Source: Brachybacterium massiliense (GTDB taxonomy: Bacteria; Actinomycetota; Actinomycetes; Actinomycetales; Dermabacteraceae). From it: DNA of 64,000 bases. The stretch lies in NCBI RefSeq assembly GCF_900184245.1, contig NZ_FXXB01000005.1:225749-289748 (forward strand), read 5' to 3'. Position 1 is the first letter of the stretch. Each line of letters begins with the position of its first letter. The notes beneath the pieces are model-generated. The model did not search any database. It was not told the origin of the DNA and was given only the letters and a program-made list of their open reading frames with translations. The position numbers and the translations under genes are program-made. Positions 49,653 to 58,642 of this stretch are shown here, one piece after another.

Positions 49653-50546
49653 TCAGCCGGTCAGCGCCATCACGATCAGCAGCTGCGTGAGCAGGAAGCC
49701 TGAGAGCAGGTTCAGCCACAGGAACCGCCGCCAGCCCCGGTTCGCCTCGTCGGCCCGCTGATCGGGCAGCGAGCGGAACGGCCAGGTGCTGAGGATGTAG
49801 GGCAGCGCCAGCGCACCGGCCAGCATCGCCGGCCATCCGGCCAGCAGCATCACCAGCCCCGCAGCGGCGTACAGCGCGATCGCGAGCCGCACCGTCGGCG
49901 CGGCGCCGAGCACCGTGGCGATCGAGCCGATGCCGGCCTCGCGGTCCGGCTGGACGTCCTGCACCGCGCCGAAGGCGTGCGAGGCCATGCCCCACAGGAA
50001 GAAGGCGAGCAGGCTCGCCGCCGCCGTGAGGCTCAGCGGCGCCCCGGTCAGCGCGAGACCGAACACCGCCGGGCCCACGAAATGGGTCGAGGAGGTCAGA
50101 GAATCCGCCACCGGCCGCTCCTTCAGCCGCAGCCCGGGCGCGGAGTACCCCACCACCGCGGCCAGCACGATCACCAGCACCGTCGCGGAGACCAGCCCGC
50201 CCCAGGCGAGCAGCGCGATCACGAAGGGCAGCGCGAGCAGCCCCGCGGACCACAGCGTCACCGCATGCCAGCGCCGATCCAGCACGCTCCCCTCCACGCC
50301 GCCCTTGCGGGGGTTGCGCAGATCGGACTCATGGTCGAAGACGTCGTTCACGCCGTACATCAGCAGGTTGTAGGGCACCAGGAAGAACAGGGTGCCCACC
50401 ACCAGCGGGATATCCACCCCGCCGCCGGCCAGCAGGTACGCCGCGGCGAAGGGATAGGCGGTGTTGATCCAGCTCAGCGGGCGGGAGGAGGCCAGCAGCT
50501 GGCGCGCCGCCCCCGCCCACGAGCTCGCCGTGGTCATCGTGCTCAT
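49653..50546 (-). CDS. crtEb: lycopene elongase (UbiA-type prenyltransferase)
   Basis: The 297-residue membrane protein has the UbiA aspartate motif YGVNDVFDHESD and the second motif DVQPDREAGIGS, with seven to eight helices. Its place after crtYf at the end of the carotenoid operon marks it as lycopene elongase, which adds two C5 units to lycopene (C40) to give flavuxanthin-type C50 carotenoids. It overlaps crtYf by ATGA. Confidence 0.9.
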   Translation of the reverse strand: MSTMTTASSWAGAARQLLASSRPLSWINTAYPFAAAYLLAGGGVDIPLVVGTLFFLVPYNLLMYGVNDVFDHESDLRNPRKGGVEGSVLDRRWHAVTLWSAGLLALPFVIALLAWGGLVSATVLVIVLAAVVGYSAPGLRLKERPVADSLTSSTHFVGPAVFGLALTGAPLSLTAAASLLAFFLWGMASHAFGAVQDVQPDREAGIGSIATVLGAAPTVRLAIALYAAAGLVMLLAGWPAMLAGALALPYILSTWPFRSLPDQRADEANRGWRRFLWLNLLSGFLLTQLLIVMALTG

Positions 50547-50851
50547 CGTTCACTCTCCGGGGTCAGCAGCAGCCACAGCGAGGGCAGCAGGAGCCCGGCC
50601 GCGAGCGGCCAGGCGAGATCCTCGATCGGGGCCAGGCCGATCCGCACGCCCAGCAGCTCCGACTCCTCGAAGCGGAACAGATCCGCGGCGATCATCAGCG
50701 AGTCGAACACCGCTGTCATCACCCACAGCACCACGATGGTCCCGGCGGTGACCGCCCACCAGCCTCGGCCCGGCCGGCGCCGCACCACCGCGAGCGCGGT
50801 GACCAGCACGGGCACGATCAGGAACAGACCGGCCAGCCCTGCGTAGCTCAT
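50543..50851 (-). CDS. crtYf: C50 carotenoid cyclase subunit
   Basis: The 102-residue protein has three membrane helices and the lycopene-cyclase-domain features FDSLMIAADLFRFEESELLGVRIGLAPIEDLAWPL, with the conserved P-E-D motif. Paired small subunits (CrtYe/CrtYf) form the heterodimeric cyclase that closes the end rings. AGGAGGAG precedes the ATG; it overlaps both neighbours by 4 bp. Confidence 0.88.
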   Translation of the reverse strand: MSYAGLAGLFLIVPVLVTALAVVRRRPGRGWWAVTAGTIVVLWVMTAVFDSLMIAADLFRFEESELLGVRIGLAPIEDLAWPLAAGLLLPSLWLLLTPESER

Positions 50852-51213
50852 CGCTCCTCCTGCGGTCTCGAGGTCGGTGCGGAGGCCCGCGACCGCGCGA
50901 TGGCGGGGCGGAGCAGGCCCACCAGGCCGTGCAGCACCTGTGTCAGGTAGCTCAGGAAGGTGATGAACACCAGCTCCTCGAGCGGCAGCTCGGGCCCGAG
51001 CATGATCCCGGTCATCAGCGGGCTCTGCCCCATCCGGTAGTGGCCCACGGCGATCGCCGCCAGATCCCACAGCAGGAAGAACCCGATCCCGGCGCCGACC
51101 ACCACCAGCGTGCGCCGCGGCGCCCGCCACAGCGCCAGGCGGAAGCGTCTGTCCAGCAGTCCCATGCAGGCCATCGGCACCAGCAGCGCGCACAGATACA
51201 CCAGCGAGATCAT
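50848..51213 (-). CDS. crtYe: C50 carotenoid cyclase subunit
   Basis: The 121-residue protein has three membrane helices and the cyclase motif MLGPELPLEELVFITFLSYLTQV (P-E-E). It is the partner of CrtYf. Whether the rings are epsilon (decaprenoxanthin), gamma (sarcinaxanthin) or beta cannot be told from sequence. It overlaps crtI by ATGA. Confidence 0.88.
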   Translation of the reverse strand: MISLVYLCALLVPMACMGLLDRRFRLALWRAPRRTLVVVGAGIGFFLLWDLAAIAVGHYRMGQSPLMTGIMLGPELPLEELVFITFLSYLTQVLHGLVGLLRPAIARSRASAPTSRPQEER

Positions 51214-52817
51214 GCCACCGCCTCCGCCGCAGGCTCGGGCAGCGGGGAGGCCGAGCGGTCCCCGCGCAGACGCTTGGCGACCAGCTCCGCGCTGATCAGG
51301 CACATCGGCAGACCGATCCCCGGGATCGTGCTCGAGCCCGCATACAGCAGAGACTCCACCTTCCGTGAGGCGTTGCCGGCGCGGAAGAACGCGCTCTGGG
51401 CCAGCGTGTGCGCAGGGCCCAGCATGCTGCCGCGCCACGCCCCGAGATCCTCGGCGAACTCCCCGGGACCCACGGTGCGGCGCACCACGATCCGCGCCGT
51501 GAGATCCGGGATGCCGGCCTGCGCGGAGAGCATCGCGATCGCCTCCTCGGCCACGCGCTCCACGGCCGCGTCGCCGCCGCCGTCCAGCCCGCCGCGTCCG
51601 ATCCCCGGATCGGCGGGCATCGGCACCAGCACGAAGAGGTTCTCGTGCCCGGCGGGCGCGACCGACGGATCCGTCGCGGAGGGACGGCACACGTATGCCG
51701 AGGCGGGGGAGGGGATCCGCCCCTCGCGCAGGGCGGAGAAGTTCTCCTCCCAGTCCCGGGTGAACAGCAGGGTGTGGTGCGCCAGCTGCGGCAGCTCGCC
51801 CGTCACTCCCAGCATCACGAGCACGGCGCCGGGCCCGGGGGTGCGGCGCCGCCACCACGACTCGGGGTAGGTCTGCAGGTGGGGTGGCAGCAGGGTGGTC
51901 TCGGCCCGGTGCAGGTCAGCAGTCGCGACCACCACGTCCGCGGGGAGCGTGCGCGATCTCCCGTCGGCCCCGCGCACCTCCACGCCGCGCGCTCGCGCCC
52001 GGCGCCGCCCCCGTCGGCCCGCGAACCCTTCGCCGGGCTCCTCAGTGAGGATCCGGGTGGCGCGCGTGGAGGTGTGCATCCGCACGCCCTCGCGCTCCGC
52101 GAGCTCCACGATCACCTCGATCAGGTGGGCGAAGCCGCCCATCGGGTACTGCACCCCGCCGGTCAGATCCAGGGCGCTCATCAGGTGGTACATGCTCGGC
52201 GCACGGTCCGGGGAGGAGCCCAGGAACACCGCCGGATAGCCCAGCACCTGCTGCAGCCGCGGATCCCGGAAGCGGCGTGCCACGAAGCGGTCCAGCGGCT
52301 CGGTGAGCAGCTGCAGCAGGCGAGGGGCCTGCAGCGCCAGGCGCGGCGACAGGAACGGCCGCAGCGAGGTGAAGGAGGAGTACAGGAACCGCTCGAGCGC
52401 CACGTCATAGGTGCGGGCCGCGGAGTCCAGGTGCTTCGCCAGCTGCAGCCCGGCACCTGGCTCGATCCGCTCGAAGGCGTCGGCGTTGCGGGCCGCGGAG
52501 GCGCTCACATCCAGCCCCTCCTCATGCCCCTCGAACAGCACCCGGTAGCCGGGATCCAGCTGCCGCAGATCCAGCTGCTCGGCGGCGGAAGTCCCCAGCA
52601 GGCGGAAGAAGTGGTCGAACACCTCGGGCATCAGATACCAGGAGGGCCCGGTGTCGAAGCGGAACCCGCCCTGCTCCCAGGAACCGGCACGGCCGCCGAG
52701 CGCATCCCGGGCCTCGACGAGATCCACCTGGTACCCGTCCCGGGCCAGCAGCGCGGCGGTGGCGAGCCCCGAGATCCCACCGCCGATCACCACGGCGGTG
52801 CGTGCCCTCGCGGTCAT
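51210..52817 (-). CDS. crtI: phytoene desaturase
   Basis: The 535-residue FAD enzyme has the dinucleotide motif VVIGGGISGLATAALLARDGYQVDLVEARDALGGRAGSW, the GPSWYLMPEVFDHFF block, and the CrtI C-terminal signature (SLLYAGSSTIPGIGLPMCLISAELVAKRL). It converts phytoene to lycopene. The region at residues 260-290 (EPGEGFAGRRGRRRARARG) is an Arg/Gly-rich insert in a loop. It overlaps crtB by 4 bp. Confidence 0.95.
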   Translation of the reverse strand: MTARARTAVVIGGGISGLATAALLARDGYQVDLVEARDALGGRAGSWEQGGFRFDTGPSWYLMPEVFDHFFRLLGTSAAEQLDLRQLDPGYRVLFEGHEEGLDVSASAARNADAFERIEPGAGLQLAKHLDSAARTYDVALERFLYSSFTSLRPFLSPRLALQAPRLLQLLTEPLDRFVARRFRDPRLQQVLGYPAVFLGSSPDRAPSMYHLMSALDLTGGVQYPMGGFAHLIEVIVELAEREGVRMHTSTRATRILTEEPGEGFAGRRGRRRARARGVEVRGADGRSRTLPADVVVATADLHRAETTLLPPHLQTYPESWWRRRTPGPGAVLVMLGVTGELPQLAHHTLLFTRDWEENFSALREGRIPSPASAYVCRPSATDPSVAPAGHENLFVLVPMPADPGIGRGGLDGGGDAAVERVAEEAIAMLSAQAGIPDLTARIVVRRTVGPGEFAEDLGAWRGSMLGPAHTLAQSAFFRAGNASRKVESLLYAGSSTIPGIGLPMCLISAELVAKRLRGDRSASPLPEPAAEAVA

Positions 52818-53683
52818 GACCTGCCACCGATCAGCACCTGCGCGAGAATGCGGGCCTTGTGATGATCGGGCACGCGCACCCGTGCCTCGCGGATCCGAGC
52901 GGCGGGGGGGGCGCGCAGACGCTCGGAGAGCGCCCGGTACAGGCCGTGCGCGGCCGCCACCGCGGAGCGGCTCGAGGCGGGAAGTTGCCCGATCGCGGTG
53001 CGGGCGAGCTCGAGCTCGGCATCGATCTCGTCCAGCAGCAGGTCCCGCTGGGCATCATCGAAGTCCTCCGGGTCCAGGCCCGGGAAGTACCTGCGTCCCA
53101 GCTGGTCGTGGTCCTCGGCGAGATCGCGCAGGAAGTTGACCTTCTGGAAGGCGGAGCCCAGCGCCCGGGCGGGCTCGCGCAACCGCTCGTACTGCGCGTC
53201 ATCCCCGGCCACGAACACGCGCAGGCACATCAGCCCCACCACCTCCGCGGAGCCGTGCACGTACTCGGCCAGGCTCGCCTCGTCATGCGTGGCGATCTCC
53301 AGATCTGCGCGCATCGAGGCGAAGAACGGACCGATCAGCTCCTGGCCGATGCCGTGCTCGCGGGCGGCGAGGGCGAAGGCATGCACCACCAGATTCGTGC
53401 TGCGCCCCTGCGCGATCGCCTGCGCGGTCTCCTGCTCGAGCGCCTCCAGCATCTGGCGGCGTCCTTCGTCCGCGAGGTCCAGCGCCGGATCGTCCACGAT
53501 CTCGTCGGCGATCCGCACCAGCGCGTAGAGGCTGCGCACGTGAGTGCGCACCGGCTCGTGCAGCAGGCGCGAGGCCCAGCCGAAGGAGGTCGAGTACTCC
53601 TGGATCACGGTTCCGGCGCTGCGCTGGGAGGCGTGGTCGTAGCGGGTCCCGGCGGGCCGGCCGCGGTGGCGTCGGCCCCTCAT
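52814..53683 (-). CDS. crtB: phytoene synthase
   Basis: The 289-residue protein has the squalene/phytoene synthase motifs: YALVRIADEIVDD (first Asp-rich), EVVGLMCLRVF, and FQKVNFLRDLAEDHDQLGRRYFP (second Asp-rich). It joins two geranylgeranyl diphosphates into phytoene. The ATG at 53683 overlaps the stop of the TspO-like gene. Confidence 0.95.
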   Translation of the reverse strand: MRGRRHRGRPAGTRYDHASQRSAGTVIQEYSTSFGWASRLLHEPVRTHVRSLYALVRIADEIVDDPALDLADEGRRQMLEALEQETAQAIAQGRSTNLVVHAFALAAREHGIGQELIGPFFASMRADLEIATHDEASLAEYVHGSAEVVGLMCLRVFVAGDDAQYERLREPARALGSAFQKVNFLRDLAEDHDQLGRRYFPGLDPEDFDDAQRDLLLDEIDAELELARTAIGQLPASSRSAVAAAHGLYRALSERLRAPPAARIREARVRVPDHHKARILAQVLIGGRS

Positions 53684-54486
53684 CGCGCGGAGCCGCTCGA
53701 GCGGCGGCGCACCAGCTGGATGACGGCGGAGGCGGCGATCAGCACGGCCGCGACGGTCGCCGCGATCGCGACGGCCGAGGAGTCCGGGGCGTCGGTCGCG
53801 CGGCCGACGGCGATCCACGCCAGTCCCCAGATCATCGCCAGCGGCGCCGCCACGGGGGCGCGGCCGTACAGCGTCAGCCCCACGCCCACAACCACCACCG
53901 CGGCGAGCACCACCACGGCCAGCAGGGCGGGCACGCCGAAGCCGGTGAAGCCCGCGCCCTTGAGCGCGGCGGCGATGTTCGCGCAGGTCGCGACGCTCAC
54001 CCAGCCGAGGTACAGCCCGAAGGGGCCATCCGCGGCCAGCCGCTCGACGAGGGAGCGGGGCGCGATCTCGGTCAGGCGGCGGAAGAGCGTGGCGAGCACG
54101 GCGAGCAGCACCGCGATCACGGGCACGCTCAGCCACACCGCCCCGGCCTGGATGGAGAGGATCCACGCCGCGTTCAGCAGCATCGAGGCGATCGCGAGGC
54201 CCGCCAGGCGCCGCTCATCGTCCCTGTCCCACCACTGCCACAGCGTGTAGGCGCCGAGGCCCAGGTAGATCACGGTCCACAGCGAGAAGGCGGGACCGGC
54301 CGGAGCGAGGTGCGTGGCGTCGGCCGCGAGGAGGCCGCCAGCGGCCTCGGAGATCTGCTGGCCGCCCAAGGCGCCGACGCCGACGGCGCTGCCGGCGATC
54401 GCCAGCAGGAAGCTCACCGTCACCGCGAGGCGGCGCGGCAGCGGGGAGCGGGGCGAGCTGGTGGCGGTGAGAGAGGCGGTGTTCAT
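53680..54486 (-). CDS. TspO/MBR-related multi-pass membrane protein
   Basis: The 268-residue protein has about eight membrane helices and the TspO-like block LAPAGPAFSLWTVIYLGLGAYTLWQWW followed by LNAAWILSIQAG. Classical TspO proteins (about 160 residues, five helices) bind porphyrins and affect pigment genes in Rhodobacter; this is the longer actinobacterial type. It lies inside the carotenoid operon between crtE and crtB, suggesting a pigment or membrane-stress role. Confidence 0.75.
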   Translation of the reverse strand: MNTASLTATSSPRSPLPRRLAVTVSFLLAIAGSAVGVGALGGQQISEAAGGLLAADATHLAPAGPAFSLWTVIYLGLGAYTLWQWWDRDDERRLAGLAIASMLLNAAWILSIQAGAVWLSVPVIAVLLAVLATLFRRLTEIAPRSLVERLAADGPFGLYLGWVSVATCANIAAALKGAGFTGFGVPALLAVVVLAAVVVVGVGLTLYGRAPVAAPLAMIWGLAWIAVGRATDAPDSSAVAIAATVAAVLIAASAVIQLVRRRSSGSAR

Positions 54487-54522
54487 GGGGAGCTCCGTTC
54501 AGGCGGGATGGCCAGAGGCGGG

Positions 54523-55626
54523 TCAGGCGGGCTGCTCGGTCCTGGGCTGGACGGCGGGGGAGGGGAGCAGGGCGTGCTGGGCGGTTCGGAGCACCTCGTC
54601 GCTCGCGGTGCGGATCTCCTGGCGCAGCGCCGAGGGCAGTCCGTGCCGGGCGGCGGCGGTGTTCGCGCCCTCGAGGTGCCAGCGGGCCAGCTCCTCCGTC
54701 CAGGCGCGCGAGCCGCAGCGGGTCAGCAGCGCCCGCGCATCCGTCGCGCCGATCTCGTCGAGGTCCGGGCGGCCGATCAGCGGATGCAGCTGCGGCCAGG
54801 CCTCGGTGGTCGCGGCATGGGCGAGCATCGCAGTGCGCTTGCCCTCGCGCAGATCGCCGAGGGTGCTCTTGCCGGTGCGCCGCTCGTCGCCGAACACGCC
54901 CAGCAGATCGTCGAAGAGCTGGAACCCGATCCCGAACAGCACCCCGATCTCGTCCAGGGCGCGCAGCACGGGCTCCTCGGCGTCGGCGAGCAGCGCGGCG
55001 GCGTGCAGCGGCAGCTGGAAGGAGTACAGGGCGGTCTTCAGCTCGGCGACCGCGAGCACCTCGCGCATCGGGGCGGGCGGGTCGAGGTCGAGCTGGAGGC
55101 GCACGTCCGCGAGCTCCCCGGCCACGGTGCCGTGGATGGTGGTCTCCACCAGGTCCAGCAGCGCGTCGATCACGGGGGCGGGGGCCTCGCAGCGGGCGAT
55201 CGCGCGCACCGCGCCGAGCATCCCCAGATCCCCGGCGAGGATCCCGGCCGCCGCGCCGTAGCGGCGCGCACCGGCGGCGGGAGCGCCCTGGGTGCGGGCG
55301 CGCGCGGCGAACTCGCCGGGCAGGCTCGGGGCGCCGCGGCGCAGCTGGTCCCCGTCGATCACGTCGTCCTGGACCACGAAGGCCGTGTGCAGCAGCTCGA
55401 TCGCGGCCGCGACCTGCACCGCCGCTGCGGGGCGGTGGCCGTCGAGAGCCTGATGCGTGGACAGCAGCAGAGCGGGACGGAACCGTTTGCCACCGCCGGA
55501 GGCGCGGCGGAAGGAGGACCACAGCTCGTGGTGGTCCTCGAGCGGCAGACGCCCGGGCAGCGAGGTGCCGGTGCTCAGCAGGCGCTCGAGCGCGCGCTCC
55601 ACCTGAGCGAGCTCGGCGGTGCTCAT
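54523..55626 (-). CDS. crtE: geranylgeranyl diphosphate synthase
   Basis: The 367-residue polyprenyl synthase has the first Asp-rich motif DDVID in FVVQDDVIDGDQLRRGAPS and the second in FQLFDDLLGVFGDERRTGKSTLGDLREGKRT. It makes GGPP for CrtB and the elongase. It overlaps idi by ATGA, and 36 bp separate it from the next gene, the widest gap in the operon. Confidence 0.93.
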   Translation of the reverse strand: MSTAELAQVERALERLLSTGTSLPGRLPLEDHHELWSSFRRASGGGKRFRPALLLSTHQALDGHRPAAAVQVAAAIELLHTAFVVQDDVIDGDQLRRGAPSLPGEFAARARTQGAPAAGARRYGAAAGILAGDLGMLGAVRAIARCEAPAPVIDALLDLVETTIHGTVAGELADVRLQLDLDPPAPMREVLAVAELKTALYSFQLPLHAAALLADAEEPVLRALDEIGVLFGIGFQLFDDLLGVFGDERRTGKSTLGDLREGKRTAMLAHAATTEAWPQLHPLIGRPDLDEIGATDARALLTRCGSRAWTEELARWHLEGANTAAARHGLPSALRQEIRTASDEVLRTAQHALLPSPAVQPRTEQPA

Positions 55627-56201
55627 GAGCTGCCACCGCCCTGCGGGCGCAGCAGGCCGTGCAGCGCCGGCAGCTGCTGGATGGACCACGGGCTGAGCGT
55701 CCACGGCGCGAGCTCCACCAGGGAGCGGAGCGCCTCGGGCTCGACCCAGCGCAGCTCGGCGACCTCGTCCGGGTGGGGACGGGGCTCGCTGTCGGTCTCG
55801 GCGATGAACACCGGGCAGATCTCGTTCTCGACGATCCCGGAGGCGTCCACCGCGCGATAGCGGAAGTCCGGCAGCACCTCGCGGACGGAGTGGATCTCCA
55901 TTCCCAGCTCGTGCTGGGCGTGGCGGGCCAGGGCCTCGGGCATCGTCTCGCCCTGGCGGGGGTGGCCGCAGAAGGAGTTGGTCCACACGCCCGGCCAGGT
56001 GCGCTTGCTGAGCGCCCGACGGGTCAGCAGCACCGTCCCGTCGGCCCGCACCAGGTGGCAGGAGAAGGCCAGGTGCAGCTCGGTGGTGGCGGTATGGACG
56101 GTGGCGCGGGGCGCGAGGCCGCGAGGGGTGCCGTCCTCGTGCATCAAGATCACGTGGTCCTCGATGTGCGGTTCTGCCTCGAGCGTCGATGGTGCGTGCA
56201 T
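55623..56201 (-). CDS. idi: isopentenyl-diphosphate isomerase type I
   Basis: The 192-residue Nudix-fold enzyme has TWPGVWTNSFCGHPRQGE with the active-site Cys, and VENEICPVF with the catalytic Glu. It interconverts IPP and DMAPP, setting the supply for CrtE. ATG 56201 has GGGGG in front; ATG 56216 would add five residues. It is the first gene of the operon, read from the regulatory space shared with the MarR gene. Confidence 0.93.
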   Translation of the reverse strand: MHAPSTLEAEPHIEDHVILMHEDGTPRGLAPRATVHTATTELHLAFSCHLVRADGTVLLTRRALSKRTWPGVWTNSFCGHPRQGETMPEALARHAQHELGMEIHSVREVLPDFRYRAVDASGIVENEICPVFIAETDSEPRPHPDEVAELRWVEPEALRSLVELAPWTLSPWSIQQLPALHGLLRPQGGGSS

Positions 56202-56217
56202 GCCGCCCCCAATCATC

Positions 56218-56236
56218 TAGTTAGCCGGGCTATCTA
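56218..56236. promoter_or_regulatory. operator between idi and marR-type gene
   Basis: TAGTTAGCC-G-GGCTATCTA is a 9-bp inverted repeat with one mismatch, next to the AT-rich TATCTATATAGAC. It lies in the short divergent space and is the best candidate site for the MarR-type repressor, controlling both directions. Confidence 0.6.
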
Positions 56237-56258
56237 TATAGACTGTACCATCCTGCCC

Positions 56259-56786
56259 ATGAGCGAGACACCCTCCGGCCCGCAGGAACAGGGCGGCGCG
56301 TATTGGTACGGCGGGGATGACTCCTCTGTGGCCCTGCTCAGCGCGCTGCGCAGCTTCCGGATGGCCGATCAGGATCTGCGCCGACGCATGAGCGAGGGCA
56401 TGGACATGAACACCACCGACCTCGCCGCCCTGCGCTTCGTGATCGCTCGCGAGCTGGGCGGGGAGACGGTCACCCCGAGGGGGCTCGCCGAGCACCTGCA
56501 CATCTCCGGCCCCTCCGTCTCCAAGCTGCTGGATCGCCTCACCGCCTCCGGCCATCTGCGCCGCGCGCCCCACCCCGCCGACGGCCGCTCCCGGATAGTG
56601 ATCGCCACCGATCATGCCCACTCCCAGGTGCGCGAACGCCTCAGCCGAATGCACGAGCGGATGCTCGAGATCGCCCGGCACGTGCCCGAGGAATCCCGCA
56701 CCGCGGCGATCGCGTTCCTGGAGGCGATGGCCGCACACCTCGACTCCGAGGCGGTGCCCGCGCAGCTCACGCCCTCGCAGGAGTAG
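56259..56786 (+). CDS. MarR-family regulator, probable carotenoid repressor
   Basis: The 175-residue protein has a MarR winged helix (TPRGLAEHLHISGPSVSKLLDRLTASGHLRRAPHPADGRSRIVIAT). It is divergent from idi with overlapping regulatory DNA, like CrtR in Corynebacterium, which represses carotenoid genes and responds to GGPP. That role is inferred from position. Confidence 0.85.
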   Translation: MSETPSGPQEQGGAYWYGGDDSSVALLSALRSFRMADQDLRRRMSEGMDMNTTDLAALRFVIARELGGETVTPRGLAEHLHISGPSVSKLLDRLTASGHLRRAPHPADGRSRIVIATDHAHSQVRERLSRMHERMLEIARHVPEESRTAAIAFLEAMAAHLDSEAVPAQLTPSQE

Positions 56787-56847
56787 GAACCGGCCGGAGC
56801 CCGGGACGCCTGGCTGCGGCGACGTTCGGGAGTCCGATCGAGAATGC

Positions 56848-56886
56848 GTGCGGTAGGGACTGTGTGCGGTAGGGACTGTGTGCGGT
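56848..56886. repeat. 16-bp tandem repeat
   Basis: GTGCGGTAGGGACTGT occurs twice in full and a third time as its first seven bases. It lies between the MarR-type stop and the methyltransferase start. Confidence 0.7.
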
Positions 56887-56991
56887 CGGCAATACTTGGG
56901 GCCGACGAGAGAGCCTCGTCGCGAGAGCCTGCACCGCCCCGGTTCCCCCGGGCGCGGAGGCCCCGCAGCGCGAACGTTCCGGGAGCATGAG

Positions 56992-58119
56992 GTGGCCGAG
57001 ATCAGCTGGACCGAGGACGGCGCCACCCGCAGCGCGCGCTGGCACTCCGAGAACGGCACCCCCGCCCCCGAGCGGATCGAGATCATCGACGACGCCATCA
57101 CTGCAGACCAGGCCCTGCGCCGGCTGCGCACCGGCACCGCTCTGCTGTGGCGCGGGGACTACCCCGGCGCCCGGCAGCTGCTCAATGCGATCGGCAGGCG
57201 CCTGGACCGCCGCCGCGCACCGGCGCATCAGGACATCGCCCGACTGTTCACCGGCCACCGCACCCAGCGCGCCGAACGAGCCCGCCTGCTCGGCGGAGTG
57301 CTGGTGGAGCTCGAGCCCGGCCACCGCCTGGACCTGCGCCGCGCTCCGGATGTGCGCGAAGCGTGCCGTGAAGCCTATGGGGAGTGGGAGGAGACCACGC
57401 TGCTCGCGCTGTCCGAGCTGCTCGGTGTGCTCAGCGCTCACCAATGGCAGCAGAAGGGAGTGTGGATCCCGGCGCTCGAGGCGTACATCCACCCTCGCCA
57501 CAGCGTCTTCTCCCCGGTGCGCGCGGAGTACGTGGACCTGGTGGCCGAGGCGCCGCTGCCTGCGGTCGACGGGGGCCTGAGGGCCTTCGACCTCGGCGCC
57601 GGCACCGGCGTGCTCGCCGCAGTGCTCGCTCGGCGCGGGGTGGAGCGCGTGATCGCCTCGGACCTCAACCCGCGCGCCGTCCAGTGCGCACGCGAGAATG
57701 CAGAGCGACTGGGCCTGGGGGAGCGCATCGAGGTGCTCGAGGCGGACCTCTTCCCCGAAGGTCGCGCGGACCTGATCGTCTGCAACCCGCCCTGGCTGCC
57801 AGGCGCCGCCAGCTCCCGCCTCGAGCTCGGGGTCTATGACGATGACTCCGCAATGCTGCGCGGCTTCCTCGCCGGGGTCGAGGAGCACCTGACCCCGGGC
57901 GGGGAGGCCTGGCTGGTGATCTCGAACCTCGCCGAGCATCTGCAGCTGCGCGCCCCAGGAGAGCTCGCAGGCCTCATCGCGGACGCCGGCCTCGAGGTGA
58001 TCGGGCACCTCTCCACCGAGGCGCGCCACCCACGGGCGAAGGATCCGAAGGATCTCCTGCACGCCGCCCGCTCTCGTGAGGTCACCACGTTGTGGCGGCT
58101 GCGCCCCGCGGGGCACTGA
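56992..58119 (+). CDS. class I SAM-dependent methyltransferase
   Basis: The 375-residue protein has the SAM motif I FDLGAGTGVLAAVLARRG (about residue 198), motif II IASDLNPRAVQCARENAERLG, and CNPPWLPG, an NPPY-type catalytic motif seen in N5-glutamine and N6-adenine/RNA methyltransferases. The N-terminal 190 residues form an extra helical domain. GTG 56992 with GGGAG upstream was chosen. The target is probably RNA or protein, not determined. Confidence 0.8.
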   Translation: MAEISWTEDGATRSARWHSENGTPAPERIEIIDDAITADQALRRLRTGTALLWRGDYPGARQLLNAIGRRLDRRRAPAHQDIARLFTGHRTQRAERARLLGGVLVELEPGHRLDLRRAPDVREACREAYGEWEETTLLALSELLGVLSAHQWQQKGVWIPALEAYIHPRHSVFSPVRAEYVDLVAEAPLPAVDGGLRAFDLGAGTGVLAAVLARRGVERVIASDLNPRAVQCARENAERLGLGERIEVLEADLFPEGRADLIVCNPPWLPGAASSRLELGVYDDDSAMLRGFLAGVEEHLTPGGEAWLVISNLAEHLQLRAPGELAGLIADAGLEVIGHLSTEARHPRAKDPKDLLHAARSREVTTLWRLRPAGH

Positions 58120-58179
58120 ACAGCCGTACCACTAGGGCAGTGAGCGGGCGCCCAGCGGCGCGGTGAGCGTCTGCCCGCT

Positions 58180-58262
58180 GCGGTGCGTGGAGCGGCTGTG
58201 CTCTGCGGTGCGTTGAGCGGCTGTGCCCTGCGGTGCGTTGAGCGGCTGTGCCCTGCGGTGCG
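58180..58262. repeat. 25-bp tandem repeat
   Basis: Three 25-bp units (starting GCGGTGCGT and ending CTGTGCCCT or CTCT) plus an 8-bp partial fourth fill the space after the methyltransferase and before the rRNA promoters. The second and third units are identical. Confidence 0.75.
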
Positions 58263-58398
58263 GTGAAGGGCCCAGAGCGAAGGCCGCGGGGCGCGCTCAG
58301 GGGCGCCGGAAGCTACTTTCCAGTAGCCCGGTGCTGACCTCCTACAACGTCGCAAAATGGGATGTGGCGGAGGCCACCTCGGAAATGGCTGTTCTGGC

Positions 58399-58427
58399 TT
58401 GACCGGGGTGCTGGGGGCCCGTAATGT
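58399..58427 (+). promoter_or_regulatory. rrn promoter P1
   Basis: TTGACC, exactly 17 bp, then TAATGT: a near-consensus sigma70 promoter about 340 bp before 16S. Confidence 0.75.
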
Positions 58428-58551
58428 TCTTCCTCGTGCCCCGGAGAACGGGAACGAGGAACGGCCGAGAGGTTGGACCGAGATCCTGGCTCTGACCAGG
58501 CATGGAAGGTCTTCCGAGAGAGGATCGCGGCGCGGATCACACCGCACGGAT

Positions 58552-58580
58552 TTGACTCGGAGAACCGGCCCCGGTAAGTT
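58552..58580 (+). promoter_or_regulatory. rrn promoter P2
   Basis: TTGACT, exactly 17 bp, then TAAGTT: a second near-consensus promoter about 190 bp before 16S. Tandem promoters are usual for actinobacterial rrn operons. Confidence 0.75.
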
Positions 58581-58642
58581 TGAGGGGTTGCCTCGGAGCG
58601 AGGGACTCGAGAAGAGTTCAGTAGCTGTGAGTGCGCGTGTTG

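Noticed and set aside
1..58000. Insertion sequences, integrase genes or attachment sites
   Set aside because: No transposase or recombinase domain and no terminal inverted repeats with target duplication were found; the palindromes lack an encoded enzyme.
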